Shown: piece by piece, positions 34,630-47,513 of the stretch | Layout of the letters: each line of letters starts with the position of its first letter | Numbering within the stretch: position 1 is the stretch's first letter | DNA from: Fremontodendron californicum | Taxonomy: Eukaryota > Streptophyta > Magnoliopsida > Malvales > Malvaceae | DNA: 64,000 nucleotides | Assembly: GCA_030761205.1 (NCBI GenBank) | Contig: JAULJL010000005.1 | Span: 8,829,501-8,893,500, forward strand | Direction: 5' to 3' | The notes under the pieces: generated by a model | Databases searched by the model: none | What the model was told of the DNA's origin: nothing | Seen by the model: the letters and a program-made list of their open reading frames with translations, nothing else | Program-made: the position numbers and the translations under genes

Positions 34630-37600
34630 ATGTCTGCTAAATCCAAGTAAGTTCCACTCACTTGCTTTCCAATTTTTTTCTCTCTATAATTTCAAGCTTT
34701 TTTCTTTAATTCTTTTATTTTAGACTAGATCTGATTTGGGTTTTTTATTTCTTTGTTGGACTCCTTTTTGGGTTTTTTTTCCTTCTTTTCATTTGATATT
34801 TTTTATCTTAAATTCTGGGATTATGTTGGATCTGCTTTTTGATGGTTTTTTTAGGGCTTGTGTTTTTTCTTTTCTTGTAATTTGAAATTTACTTTACTAT
34901 ATATGCCACTCTTCGTTCTTTTTGTTTTTTTCACTCAAGTTCTCACCTGTTTTAGTTAACTTTGTTCTTTGATTCTCTTTTTCAAATCGATTTTACTTCA
35001 TTTTTCTGTATTCATAATCCTGACCTTCTTTATGATTGTTTTGTTCTTAGTTCTTTTGCTTCGTTGGTTGGATATTATCTTAAGAATATTTGGTTGGATA
35101 TTATCTTAAGAATATTTCTCTCAATTCCCAATTGTGTTATTTAAAATGCATATGTATACATGTATCAATTCAATAGAATAATTTGATCTTGCTAAATTAT
35201 GTTGAAAAAGTTGCCATATTGGTCATAGATCCATCTTTAATTTTATTTCCACATGAATTTTGTTTATATTCTTTGCATTGTGTGTTTAAAATAATGGGAC
35301 TTTGATCTTATGCTCAAAATATGACACTTTGAACATTTAAACAGATCTGGTTTATCTGAAACTCCTAGCAAGGTTTCACCAGCAACACCTAGAGTGGCAA
35401 GTAAATTAAGCAGGGGACTGGCTAAATCAGAACCTGATTCACCCTCTCCCTTGCAGAGTACTCGCCATTCAGTTGATCGTTCCCCACGATCATCCCTTAA
35501 CTCGAAGCCTACAATTGATCGTAGATCACCAAAGGTTGCCACCCCGCCTGAAGTAAGTTTTTTTAGTCAATGCTGTCAAATATTACTGCATTTGATCTTA
35601 CACATTTTTGGATACAAGAAATAATTTTCTGACTCATGAAAAAAATTGAAGATTAAAAAGGGATTTATTGATTTTGGGATTCTGGTTAAGAGGATACTGA
35701 AGCAAGGGAAGTTTATTCGTGATGCTTCCGGTTAATGTGTTGTATTTCAAGTAATTTTCAGAAAAGAAGTTTTATTTTGACTTTTAGGGGAAATAAAATG
35801 TGTTCTGAAACATTTTGTATCCTTTGATGTTTGGAGAGGAGAACTGGTTTCGTGAAAGTGAATCAAACATGCATCTATTATTCTAATTATGAAACTAATG
35901 GAATTTCATTTGCATTATTGGTTGTTTTGATTTTCAGAAACCACAAACACGGGTGGGTAAGGGATCAGAGTTGCAGGCTCAATTGAACTCGATTCAGGAG
36001 GATTTAAAAAAAGCAAAGGAGCAGATATCATTGATTGAGAAAGAGAAGGCACAAGCAATTGACAAGCTGAAAGAAGCGCAGAAAGCAGCAGAAGAAGCAA
36101 ATGAAAAGCTTAGAGAGGCTTTGGTTGCACAAAAGCGAGCTGAAGAGAGCTCTGAAATTGAGAAGTTCCGGGCTGTTGAGTTGGAACATGCAGGAATTGA
36201 AGCTGCTCAGAAGAAAGATAAAGAATGGCAGAAAGAAATTGAATCTGTGAGGAACCAGCATGCTTTGGATGTGGCTGCTCTTCTCTCTACCACTCAGGAG
36301 CTTCAAAGGGTGAAGCAGGAACTAGCCATGACATGTGATGCTAAGAACCAAGCACTGAACCATGCTGATGATGCAACCAAGATTGCTGAAATCCATGCTG
36401 AGAAGGTGGAGATTCTTTCGGCTGAATTGGTTCGGTTGAAGTCCTTGATTGATTCGAAGCGTGAAACAGAGGTTAATGAAAACAAGGAAATGGTGTTGAA
36501 GCTTAAGGCAGAAATAGAGTCATTGAAACAAGAACTTGAGAAAGCAAAGACCTATGAGGAGAAGTTGATGGGAAAGGAGGCTTTCATTGAACAACTTAAC
36601 GTTGATCTAGAAGCTGCGAGAATGGCTGAATCTTATGCGCAAAATGTCATAGAGGAATGGAAAAATAAGGTTGAAGAATTAGAAATGCAGATTGAGGAAG
36701 CGAAGAAGTTGGAAAGATCTGCAGCAGAATCTCTGGACTCAGTCATGAAGCAATTAGAGAGCAACAATGATTCATTGCATGATGCAGAATCTGAAATTGC
36801 CGCTCTTAAAGAGAAGGTGGGATTATTGGAAATGACAATTGGTAGACAAAGAGGGGATCTTGAGGAATCAGAACATCGTATCAATAAGGCTAAGGAAGAA
36901 ACTGCAGAAGTGGCAAAATTGGTTGAGTCTCTGAAGTCTGAGATAGAAACAGTGAAGGAAGAAAAGACCCAAGCTTTAGATAATGAGAAGCTTGCAGCTT
37001 CCAGTGTTCAAACTCTTTTAGAAGAGAAAAACAAACTCATTAATGAGTTGGAAAATTCTAGGGATGAGGAAGAGAAGAGCAAGAAAGCAATGGAAAGCTT
37101 AGCTTCAGCCTTGCATGAAGTTTCTGCGGAAGCTAGGGAGGCTAAGGAGAAGCTGTTATGCAATGAAACAGAGCATGAAAATTATGAGACCCAGTTGGAA
37201 GACATAAGATTGGTCCTGAAAGCAACAAATGAGAAGTATGAAACCATGCTTGATGATGCGAAAAATGAGATTGATCTTCTTAAAAATACTATCAAACAGT
37301 CCAAGAATGAATACCAGAATTCCGAAACTGAGTGGGAACAAAAAGAACTGCATTTAGTAGATTGTGTAAAAATATCGGAAGAAGAAAATTCTTCTCTGGA
37401 AAAGGAAATTAATAGGCTGGTAAATTTGCTGAAACAATCTGAGGAAGAAGCTTCTGCATCTAAGGAGGAAGAAGCTCAGTTGAAGGAGAGTCTAAAGGAA
37501 GTTGAATCTGAGGTGATTTATCTGCAAGAAACTCTAAAGGAGGTCAAGACTGAGAGCATGAAATTGAAGGAGAGATTGTTGGATAAAGAAACTGAATTGA

Positions 37601-38244
37601 AGAGTGTCATTCAAGAAAATGAGGAACTCCAAGCTAGGGAAGCTGCTTCTGTTAAGAAAGTTGAGGAGTTGTCTAAGTTGCTAGAAGAAGCTACAATCAA
37701 AAGTGAGGAAAATGGTGAGCTAACTGACAGTGAGAAGGACTATGATTTGCTGCCTAAGGTGGTTGAATTCTCGGAAGAGAATGGACATGGAAGTGAAGAG
37801 AAACCCAAGTTAGAGCTCCCATCAGAACAGCCCGAGGACCCGAAAAAAGAGAATTCTCTGGAGGTTAATGATGGCTCAAAAGATGAGGCTCTTCAAGCAG
37901 ATGGTGCTAAAGTGGAGAATGTGAACGGAAAAGTGAAGGAAGATGAGACGAAAGGAAAAGAGGATGATTCAGTTGAAGTTGAATTCAAAATGTGGGAGAG
38001 CTGCAAAATCGAAAAGAAAGAATTTTCACCAGAAAAAGAACCTGAGCAAGAATCCTTCGAGGAGGAAGTGGAGTCAAAGGTGGAGGGTAGTGAGAGTTTT
38101 GATCAGATAAATGGTTCGACAGAAAACATCGATGATGGTGGAAACTCACCATCAAAGCAGCAGCAGCAACACAAAAAGAAGAAGCCATTACTCCGTAAAT
38201 TTGGGAGCCTACTGAAGAAGAAGGGAAGTAGCAACCAGAAGTAG
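34630..38244 (+). CDS. WEB-family long coiled-coil protein (At1g65010/At3g02930-like)
   Basis: Exons read from splice sites are 34630-34646, 35345-35552 and 35938-38244, giving 843 aa; donors are GTAAGT and acceptors ACAG and TTCAG, and the phases agree. The start is MSAKSKSGLSETPSK. Residues 1-80 are basic and rich in Ser-Pro (SVDRSPRSSLNSKP). From about 85 to 640 the protein is an almost continuous coiled coil beginning GKGSELQAQLNSIQEDLKKA. An acidic, low-complexity tail follows, ending in a conserved basic patch (KKKPLLRKFGSLLKKKG). This layout matches Arabidopsis WEB-family proteins related to WEB1, which helps control chloroplast movement in light. The exact role of this branch is not established; a cytoskeleton- or membrane-associated scaffold is my inference. 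No breaks are seen. Confidence 0.88.
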
Positions 38245-40069
38245 ATAACCAAAATCAGCCATGGCTTGACTTAGCCCTACCAGCAGGCGGGTATATTGTA
38301 TAATATCTTGCAGCTGAATGTGTTTGCTTAATTTGTTTTGCTTCTAATGTTCTCAATAGGTTTAAAATTGAAAAGGCTTGTATAATATTTCGTTTTTTTT
38401 TTTTTCCCTCTTTTAAAATTTTTAAATTTGATTCTCCATGTTGGATAGTATCTTGTATGTGATGGAGATAATACTTTTTTTTTTGCTTGTTCTTCATATC
38501 TAAAATTCATGAAAAAAATGTGGTGACTTAAGTTGTATTTCAATTTGCTTTCTTTATGTTTTACAAGGAAACCAAATGTTATGCATTCATAATTGCTTAC
38601 ATGTGCATGATTATTAAGCTCTGTTTGATTGGTGTTTTTGTTTTTTGTTTTTCATTTTATATTGAAAATATCAAAAAAAAAAAAAAAACAAACAACAAAA
38701 GTATCAACCAAACATAGAAGATAAATCTGAATCCGATTAATTTATATGGTATTCGTAAAAATGACCCTCAATGTAGGTTGTTTTAAGGTAGCTAATTCAA
38801 TTTAGAGTAATGATTGTTCCAAATGCTAAGAACATGCTTTCTTTATTTAAACAATAGATTGTGGTCATCTATGACCATGAAACAGAGGGTGTTGACAGTA
38901 TCATTGTTGGTGTCTGTAATTGATGCACTAAGAAGCCTCTTTTATAAAAATTACCCAGCTTGGTAAAAACTTGACTTATTAACCAGCTATATCATGTTTG
39001 GACTTTGGAGGAAAACATAATTTGAAGTGTCCAATGGTAAAGGTTTTATTTTCACTTTTACCATGATTTGGTTTTTCCCCTGACCCTAGCCCACAAAAAA
39101 AAGAAAAAGAAAGCATGCCAAGCTTGAACCATTTAATTTAATTAACTCTAGTTGGTGATACATTGTCAATGATATAATTAATTAATTTAATTAATGCATA
39201 TGCCTTCTTCTATAAGCAAACTGCTTTCTTTCTTTTTTTTGTTGACCAACATTTGATTCCTTTTGAAATGTTTGTTTTAAAGGTAAAAAGTAAAAACGAG
39301 GCACTTAATTCATTCCTTTTTCCTCCACATTCTTGGACTATAAGTAATGAAGCAAATCTGTTTTTTCTTTTAATGAAAAAAAAAAATCTTAAATAGTTAT
39401 TTTCAATTTAATATAACTAAATAAGCCAATGATACTCGCAACAAATAGTATTCTACAAGTATATTGATGATCAATCGAAATAAGTAATTTGGGATAAAAA
39501 ATATCAAATAAGACATCAAATTTACGTGGAACGTTCACTTAGAATTGTAATTTTAGACTACACAAATAATTAAAATATAATATAATAAAAAAATAATACA
39601 AATATAATACGAATATATAAACATATTAAAATATATATAAAATAAATTATTAAAATATCAAAATTTATATAAATATATAATATTTTAAATATAATTATAA
39701 TATAAAAAATAATACGAATATAATACGAATATACGAATTATCCAATTTACATTTACGGACACCAAGGCCAAACCGGTCCTCGGAAATTGCTTACGGCCGA
39801 TATCACAAACATCTCTTCTCTAATTCCAACATTCTCCTTTTTTTTTGCTTCGTGGTTAAGGCGTTAAGCTGATTTGGTAGCACTAGTCGATACGACGCCG
39901 CTTTTACTCCCACGTCACGCGCAGAAAAAAACAAAATTAAAATCCCAATACTTTTTTTTTTTTTTTAAGAAAAGAAAAAAAAAAATCCTCTCGCATTTCT
40001 CTTCCAATTCCTGCGTCATTTTCAAGTTATATATTTTCCGGCGACAAAATCAGAATTAAGTAGTCCACC
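38245..40069. other. Intergenic region between the WEB and NERD genes
   Basis: The first 300 bases are probably the WEB 3' untranslated region and terminator. The last 250 bases, with CT-rich and poly-A/T runs, are the probable NERD-gene promoter and leader. No other gene is seen; 39560-39740 is AATATAATACGAATAT-like repeat. Confidence 0.5.
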
Positions 40070-43000
40070 ATGTGGGCGGAGATAATCTGCGGACTTATCG
40101 TTTACCGGTTGTTCCGGCGCTTCTTATACGGCGACGACGACGTTTTGGAGGTCGAAACCTTTGATTCTAATGCTATTTTCTCCGTCGCCAATAGGTACTA
40201 CTTTTACAATTTCAACATTTTCTAATTTCTTCCTCTCTTTTTTGTTCATTTTTATGATTTTCTAATAAATTTTCCGAAAAAAAGAGTGAAACTTTCTTGA
40301 TTTTAGTACAGCTTGTTACTGAGCTGAGCTTGATTGTGTAAATATTAGATTGTTAAGGTTTGTTTGGTTTCCTGGAAAATTAAAATCTTAGAAAGAGCTT
40401 TGTACTAGTATTTATTTCTTTCCAATGGAAGGTGTAAATTTAGGCTTCGTTTGTTGTTGCTTTTTTCAACTTGCTTTTGGGTTTTAAAATTGAAAAGGAA
40501 GAATGCAATTGAATTTAAAGAATTAAAAATAAATTTTTAGATCTTTTGAATAATGAAATTCATGATTTTACTGTTATATGGAGGGGGAACAATTTTTGTT
40601 TTTAATATGGGTTAAATTCTAACTACTTACTCTTTTTTAATCATATACTCTATGATACTTTTTAGTATAGCAAAAATCGAGTAGCAAAAGCAACAAAAGA
40701 ACATAATCTTAGGTTATTTTGTTAGCATATTTGCGACCAAAATTGACATTAATGTTAAAACTTAAAACAGAATATTTCGGTAAGTCGATCTTTCCATTTA
40801 CTTTTCCTTTGATTTTCTAAGTGGCCATAATCAAATTCCTCCACTCCTCTGTTAACTGCTTCTTTTGTTGTGTCTTCATTGTAGACTTGAAAAACTTTAT
40901 GGTGGAAAGGTGTACGTGGGGCTTCACATTCCGGATGCTGACACTGGTTCTCGACAGAATATCGATATGGTTCTTGTTACTAAAGGGTAAGTATGGTTCT
41001 TGAGAATGAGATTTTTAGTAGTTTAAAGTTCTTTTTATTATTTTCATCTCCGTTTATGTTAGCAAAGATAGGATTATGTAATTACTGAAGTTTTTTTTCC
41101 TATGTTATTTTCTCTTGCTTTTTTAATTTTACTTCTTGAAATTTTAATCCATTTGTGTAGAGAGACAGCAGTTATTTCTGTCAAGAATCTAGCAGGGTTT
41201 GTTTCTATAAATGAGGATGGTAGCTGGACTTGTGAAGGTGGGAGTAGCCACAGGGCAGAGCGTCATCCTGATCCCGTAAGTCACCATGTTCAAATGTCTG
41301 CTTCTTCAGCAACTCAATGTATATTGCTTTTTGCATGTTTATTATGAAGAGGGTGCCTGTTTGTTGCCATAAAAGCTTTGCTAGATGGGTTGTATTCTCA
41401 GTGCTATGATGCATATTAACTGCATTAATTTACTGATTTCTCACTCTTCTCCATGTTCCCCAACATCTTTCATTGACAAGCACCTTCAAAAATTATAGTG
41501 AATTTACTTGATGTTCTATGAGTTTTTTTTTTTTGGGGGGGGGGGGGAATAGAGAAAATGTCTACTTTACAAGTTGGCTTTTAGCAAATGTGTACATGCT
41601 GTCTTTTAGGCTCAAGAAAAGCCTTAGTATGAATGTAGAACTTTTGTACTGCTAGTGATGAGAAAAAACATTTGAACTCTTTTTTATTTTTGGCCAAAAG
41701 AAAAGCATTCTAACTTTAGAGAGCAGTGAAGATGATTATAAAATATCTGTGGTTTCAGGTTGCAGAGACTAAGAAACAAGCTTCAGTCCTTGAATCATAT
41801 CTTGAACAAAGGGGAGTTGCTTTACCAGAAGGATATTTTTCTTACAAAGTTGTAATTCCCAATCCAAAATTCAGGTATGTACTGAATAATTTTATTTCTT
41901 TTCTTCTTAAAAAAATCCTTATAAGACATTGTACTGAATAGATTTCACATTTCACTTGCAGTACCTTTTATAACAATTTTCCATCTGAGGTTATCACTTA
42001 TGATCAATGGATGCAATTAAAACCAGAACCAAAAAGTATGTTTTCTGGATGGATTAAGGGTGCCTTTCGTGTTGGGAAGAAGGAGATGCAAGAATCTTTC
42101 CATCAGCAACTTAACTTTATTCTCAGCACAGCCCCCATGTGGGACAGGTTTGTTACTAAATGTGCCAATAACTTTGATTTTAACTTTGTTCACATAGGAT
42201 TATATTTTTTATGCATATCATGTCATTTTTGGTCAATAATTTTGATAATGTATCTTACTATATGATACTGAAATTCTGTTACATAATTTCACTTTGTTTT
42301 CTCTGCTTTTCTCTGAACTAATTGCAAGATTCTCCATCTGTTAGACACTTGTAAATAAAATGATACTGCAAAGAATATCTAACACAGGAAATTTTGAATT
42401 AAGCATTAGGGATTAAGTAGGAATTAAGTTGTTCCTATTTTGCAGTCTTATAGGAAGATGAATTTTTTGTTATACGAGTAGACTTCGTGATTCTTTTGCG
42501 CGTTATATTCTCATGGTCAGCAATTTTAACTTGAGAAAACTTGATTTTTCCATGATTTCTACAGGCTGGAGCTTAAAGATAACAAATATGTTCTTGGAGA
42601 ATTTCTGGAATTTAAAGGGAAGCAAGAGGATACCCTAGCTTTGAGAAATATCAAAAGATCAAAAGTTAGTCGCCTTATCATCCAAAAGACTAGCATGTTT
42701 GGATTAGGTAAGCCCCACAATTTTACTGTAATCTTCATTTTTTTTAGTCTTGTTTGCTTCTTTTAAAATATTTTTTCTTTTGGATTCTAAAATCTTAAAG
42801 ATTCTCCCATAAACTCATTTGTAGTAATTCACTGGGCATGTATGATTATTGTCATTTCTAGGCATGCATTAGTGGGCTTAATATCAAATTAACAATACTT
42901 GATGTTTGTTTTTAGATATTCTCATCCAATTCTGTGATAAAACCAGTAAAAAATAAGATTGTGATACTGGAGATGGTAAATACCAGTATAATTACTGTTG

Positions 43001-43811
43001 GAAATTGTTATTTCTATAACAACTTCTCTTCCCCTACAATGAAAAACCATATGAATACTACTGTTGAAATTATTGATGGATGGGTATGTTAATTTAAAAG
43101 AAGTCCTTAAGCAAAGGCTTCTTTCTTCAAGGTCATGATATGATAACTATGATGGTAGAAGTTACACATCATACTGGGAGAAAATGGATTTAAGAATTGA
43201 GAACAAGCTGATGGATCAGAATTGGATTCCATCAATCACTGCACCTCATTCTCTGCTTTTTCAAAATCATAGAAATTCAAAAACTGATAGTTTCTGGCTA
43301 TGTTACTCCGATTCTTCATTTTCCCTGAAGTACTCGTGTCCAACACCTACGTCCGACATATATTCAGACAAAGGTATGGAGATATGATTCTCCAAATATA
43401 TGAAAAAACTTAGAAAAAATTGAGTATATCCGTGTCGGACACATACCCGTATCCGACACTAACTCCTGAGTCCGAGTAACATAGGATTTTGGTGTAATAT
43501 GGAGGTACTGTAAGATTATAGCAAAGACATTGCACGTAATGTGTATACACATTATCTACTGGTTTAGCTATATTTTCATATTTTTGTGTAATCGTCTTAT
43601 ACTTCTACTCAATTTCCTTGTTGATGCAGCCCATTCAAAGCTCCAGGTTTTATACTCTCCTCGAGATTATCGAAGTGAAGGAGCTTCAGCTTCTGAGTGG
43701 AAGGAAGTAACTGTAAGATCAAGTACTGAGGTCATATTCCAGCCTCAAAATTCTACCAAAGTCCGCAAATTCAAGCTTTCTTCTATCACGTCTATGTCTC
43801 TAAGTGCCTAA
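40070..43811 (+). CDS. NERD (nuclease-related) domain protein
   Basis: Seven exons: 40070-40194, 40885-40986, 41161-41275, 41759-41874, 41962-42147, 42565-42707 and 43630-43811. They total 969 nt in consistent phase and encode 322 aa. The N-terminus MWAEIICGLIVYRLFRRFLY looks like a short membrane anchor. The NERD domain runs from about residue 43 (LEKLYGGKVYVGLHIPDADT) through NIDMVLVTKG and VISVKN to about 150. In bacterial and archaeal NERD proteins a conserved Asp and a Glu-x-Lys pair resemble restriction-type nucleases. Here Asp69 and Lys84 are present but the Glu position is Ser82. The C-terminal half (TFYNNFPSEVITYDQW, then GWIKGAFRVGKKEM) is of unknown function. Its cellular role is unknown. 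Intron 6 contains a MITE-like insert. Confidence 0.88.
43298..43484. mobile_element. MITE-like repeat with TATGTTACTC ends, in NERD intron 6
   Basis: The left end TATGTTACTCCGATTCTTCA and the right end GAGTCCGAGTAACATA are inversely related. Inside are TGTCCAACACC and GTATCCGACACT phrases typical of a widespread plant repeat that I recognise by sequence only. No clear target duplication was found. A partial relative lies at 47396-47495. Confidence 0.6.
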
Positions 43812-44347
43812 GGATGTATCCGTTAAATGAAGACCATATATGTCATCTTTGTGTGATAACAAATTAAATTGTTGACAAAACCAGTTCTATACTGAATCAA
43901 ATTTTTGTTTATGTAGGTTAAATGTATATGTTATAATGGGGATTCAAGGAGCTAGTTTTACAGGGAACAAGTCCTGAAAGTGGATGTGAATATTTACTGT
44001 CCTGAGGTAAATAAAATTTTCTATGCTTGGGCCTTTATTATATCTTAATAGGTTGCTAATATTGAAGAAAAAGCAGAAAGAATGCTTGGTTTTAGAACTT
44101 TGCAGGAACTTTTTGGTTTACTTTGATTGCCTCAGCATCGATTCAGTTCTGATGATAGTTATTTTAACACCCAACTGATAATTCCTGGTAGTTAGTTTGG
44201 TTTTGCCTTCCAATACTCTCTCCACTGCAAATTTGAGTTTGCAAAAGCAGAGAACCATTTGGCGGAGGGTTATATTGGGGATTTTATGGAAAAATTTCTT
44301 GATCAAAATTGGGGATTTTTATTGGGGAATTTTCTTGATCGAGGAGC
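43812..44347. other. NERD 3' flank
   Basis: No coding sequence is evident. This is probably the 3' untranslated region and spacer up to the hAT target site. Confidence 0.45.
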
Positions 44348-44355
44348 TGAAAATG

Positions 44356-46953
44356 TAGAGTTGGTAAAGCAGACCCGAATCTGAGAACCTATCCGAATCG
44401 ATCCGTATCCAATCCGATCTGAATTGATTAAAAAAAAGAAAAAGGCTCGAACCTGAAAAAATTTGAATCCGAAAAAGCCTGAACTCGAGAAAATTCGAAT
44501 CCGAAAAAACCCGAATCTGTTACAATCCGAGCCCGAGATCAATCCGATCCGGAACTCATAAAAAATCAAATTTATAATCGAAAATACCCGAATTATAATT
44601 ATATGATTTTATTTAAAAAAAAAAAATGATAATTTTTTTCTTAAATAAAATATTTTATTTATGAAAATGTATTTATAATTAGTATATAATTATATCAATA
44701 ATGTATTATCAATAAAAATAATTAATAGTGAATCTTTATATTGGATTATAAAATAAAATTAATTTGAAACACATTAAATATACAATTAGATTCTAATATT
44801 TTGTAGGATAAACTGAATCATTCTTTAGAGTTTATTATCATAATTATATATCTTAAGTTTATTTCATATGTAACACGGACACACATACTAAAACACGCAC
44901 ATATACATATTACGTCTTACTTCACTCAAGTGAGCGTTTTTTATGTCTTGCGCCTTAGACAATATAAGAAAACTAGAGCCTAGAGTGCACTTTACACCGT
45001 TGACAACACTGATCAAAATAGTTTAATATAAACTAATTTTTATACATCATAGTATCCTAAAATTTCTAACCATTAAGGGCTAAGATAAATATTTGACCAA
45101 ATATTCATATTAATTATTTTTGATGAATGATAATCGATACTCTTTTTAATAATGTCTGATATTCAATATTATAATTGGATAATTATTCGATTATATGATT
45201 AATTGATTATATCTAATGTTAAAGTCAAAAGGATCAAATATTAAAATTATATCAATTACTATATAAATTAACTTTTACATATCAGGATTTTATAAAAATT
45301 TAAGCATTAATTATTAAGCTTAAATCAATTAATTAGTACTCTTTTAATGTTTACTATTCAACATTTAATTGAACAGTTGAAAATTAGATCTAATGTTATT
45401 ATGTTACTATTTATACAGTTAGTGTATATAATTAGATCTAATGTTATTATGTTAGTATTCATAATTATGTTCAAATAAAAAATATAAATATAAAAATAAA
45501 TTCTTGAAAATTTAAAATATTTTTAAAAAAATTATAATAAAATATTAAAAAACTTAATAAATTTTTTTTAAAAAAATTATTGAATTAAGTGACTAAGAGT
45601 CCAATAAGTTATTGGGTTAAGAGAAAAAATCATTTATATAAATGTTTAATAGATTTTATTTATAACTTCTTTCCTTCTAATGATGTTTTTTTAAAATGTA
45701 GCCAAATGATTTTTAATTTTTATTTTTTTAATGTCACTTTATATTTATTTTAACTCATAAAACAAAAAGAAATTTCTTATATAATCATTAATTATAATAT
45801 ATTCAATATCAAATATTAAAATTATATCAATACTATATAAATTAGCTTTTACATATCATGGTTTCTTAAAATTTCTAAGTATTAATTATTAAAATTAAAT
45901 CAATTAATTGGTATTCTGTTTGTGTCTACTATTTGTCATTTTAATTAAACATTTGGTCAATTAGTGTATATAATTAGATCTAATGTTCTTATGTTAGTAT
46001 TTATAATTATGTCCAAACAAAAAAAATATAAATATAAGAACAAATTCTTGAAAATTTAAAATCCTCTTAAAAAAATTATAATACAATAACTAAAAAACCT
46101 AATAAAGCAAAATAAAAACAAAATTTTGTTGGACTAAGTGACTATAAGAGTTCAATGCGTTATTGGGTTAAGAGTAAAAGCATTTATGTAGATGTTTAGT
46201 GAGCTTTATTTATAATTTTTTATTTTTAACGATTTTTTTTACATGCAGCCTAATGATTTTTGACTTTTACTTTTTTTAGTGTTACTTTATATTTAATTTA
46301 ACTCACTTATAAAATAAAATAAAAAAATCTTATATAACCATTAATTATATCTATATTCAATACTAAACATCAAAAAATTTTAAAAATATAAGTATATAAC
46401 AATTGCAAAATAATAAGAAGTATCAAAATATACAAATTCTTTTTTATTCATACTATAAGTAAATATATTGAACTTATATATATTTAGCTTTTATTTAAAC
46501 TTTTGGACTAAAAAATAATATAAAATATTCAAATATAAAATATTAATACTCAATTTATCAATAAAATTATTATATACTTTATATTTATATAAATATTTAT
46601 TAATTTTTAAAATTTTAATTTAGTATTTTTTGTAAATGAAATTAATCATTACATTTCGAAATTAAAAAAATATTTATAGCTTAAAAAATTTCAAAATTAT
46701 TGAATCCGTCTAGGCTGGCCCGAACTCGAACCGATCCGAATCCGAAATAATTCGAACCCGAAAAAGCCCGTATCCGAAATGGCCCGAGCACGAGATAACC
46801 CGAATCTGAAATTATCCGAATCCGAAAAAGCCCGAATCCGAAAATATCCGAGCCCGAGATAATCCGAATTTGAAATAGCCCGAACCCGAAATAACCCGAA
46901 TCTGATGTCAACTCGATCCGAACCCGTCCGAACCTGCCCGTTTGCCACCTCTA
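44356..46953. mobile_element. 2.6-kb non-autonomous hAT element with CCGAA subterminal arrays
   Basis: The left end is TAGAGTTGGTAAAGCAGACC. Read inward, the right end is TAGAGGTGGCAAACGGGCAG. The perfect 8-bp duplication TGAAAATG flanks it (44348-44355 and 46954-46961). Both subterminal regions (about 44370-44560 and 46705-46935) are dense arrays of CCGAATCCGA/CCCGAACCCG motifs, which could serve as transposase-binding sites. The interior is AT-rich and partly repeated: 45180-45660 resembles 45785-46210. No transposase frame is present. Confidence 0.9.
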
Positions 46954-47395
46954 TGAAAATGGGGATTCAATTAAGGGTTTCTCTTGTTTGAAATTAGATA
47001 TTTCATTAGGTTTTCAGTTTTCTCTTGTTTGTTTAGACATAAAACAAGCAAGAAGAGCAAAATATTATCATCAGTCTGAAATAAAAGTTGATTTAAATAA
47101 CAACAAATTTAAAGACAGGGCACAATTTATTTGAATACAGCTTTGAGCTACAAATACAGGGCCAATTGTTATGTTTGCAGATGAACGGATGCATGAATGA
47201 AATCATAAATAATGATATATAGCATATAATAAATTTTCTCCTCCATCTTTTAGTTGGAGATATATAACCAGAATCCTGAAAATCTACTAAACCATGTGCT
47301 AAGCAAACTTCTTTTAAAAAAAAATGGTATCTTTTTTTCTTTAAAGAATATAAATTGGAGGGTATGAAATATGAATACATGATTCTAAACTTACA

Positions 47396-47495
47396 AACTA
47401 TGTTATTTGGAGTCTTCATTTTTCTCAAAATACTCGTATCCGATACTTGTATCTCACACATATTCGGACATGGATATGAGATATGATCCTCCATA
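47396..47495. mobile_element. Partial MITE-like repeat related to 43298-43484
   Basis: CTATGTTATTTGGAGTCTTC and ACTCGTATCCGATACTTGTA match the left half of the intron-6 repeat. The right terminus is missing or decayed (CCATAACATAAC). Confidence 0.5.
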
Positions 47496-47513
47496 ACATA
47501 ACATTTCCAAAGA

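Noticed and set aside
46681..46948. Minus-strand frames with repeated FRIR/FGFG peptides
   Set aside because: They arise from the CCGAA-type subterminal arrays of the hAT element.
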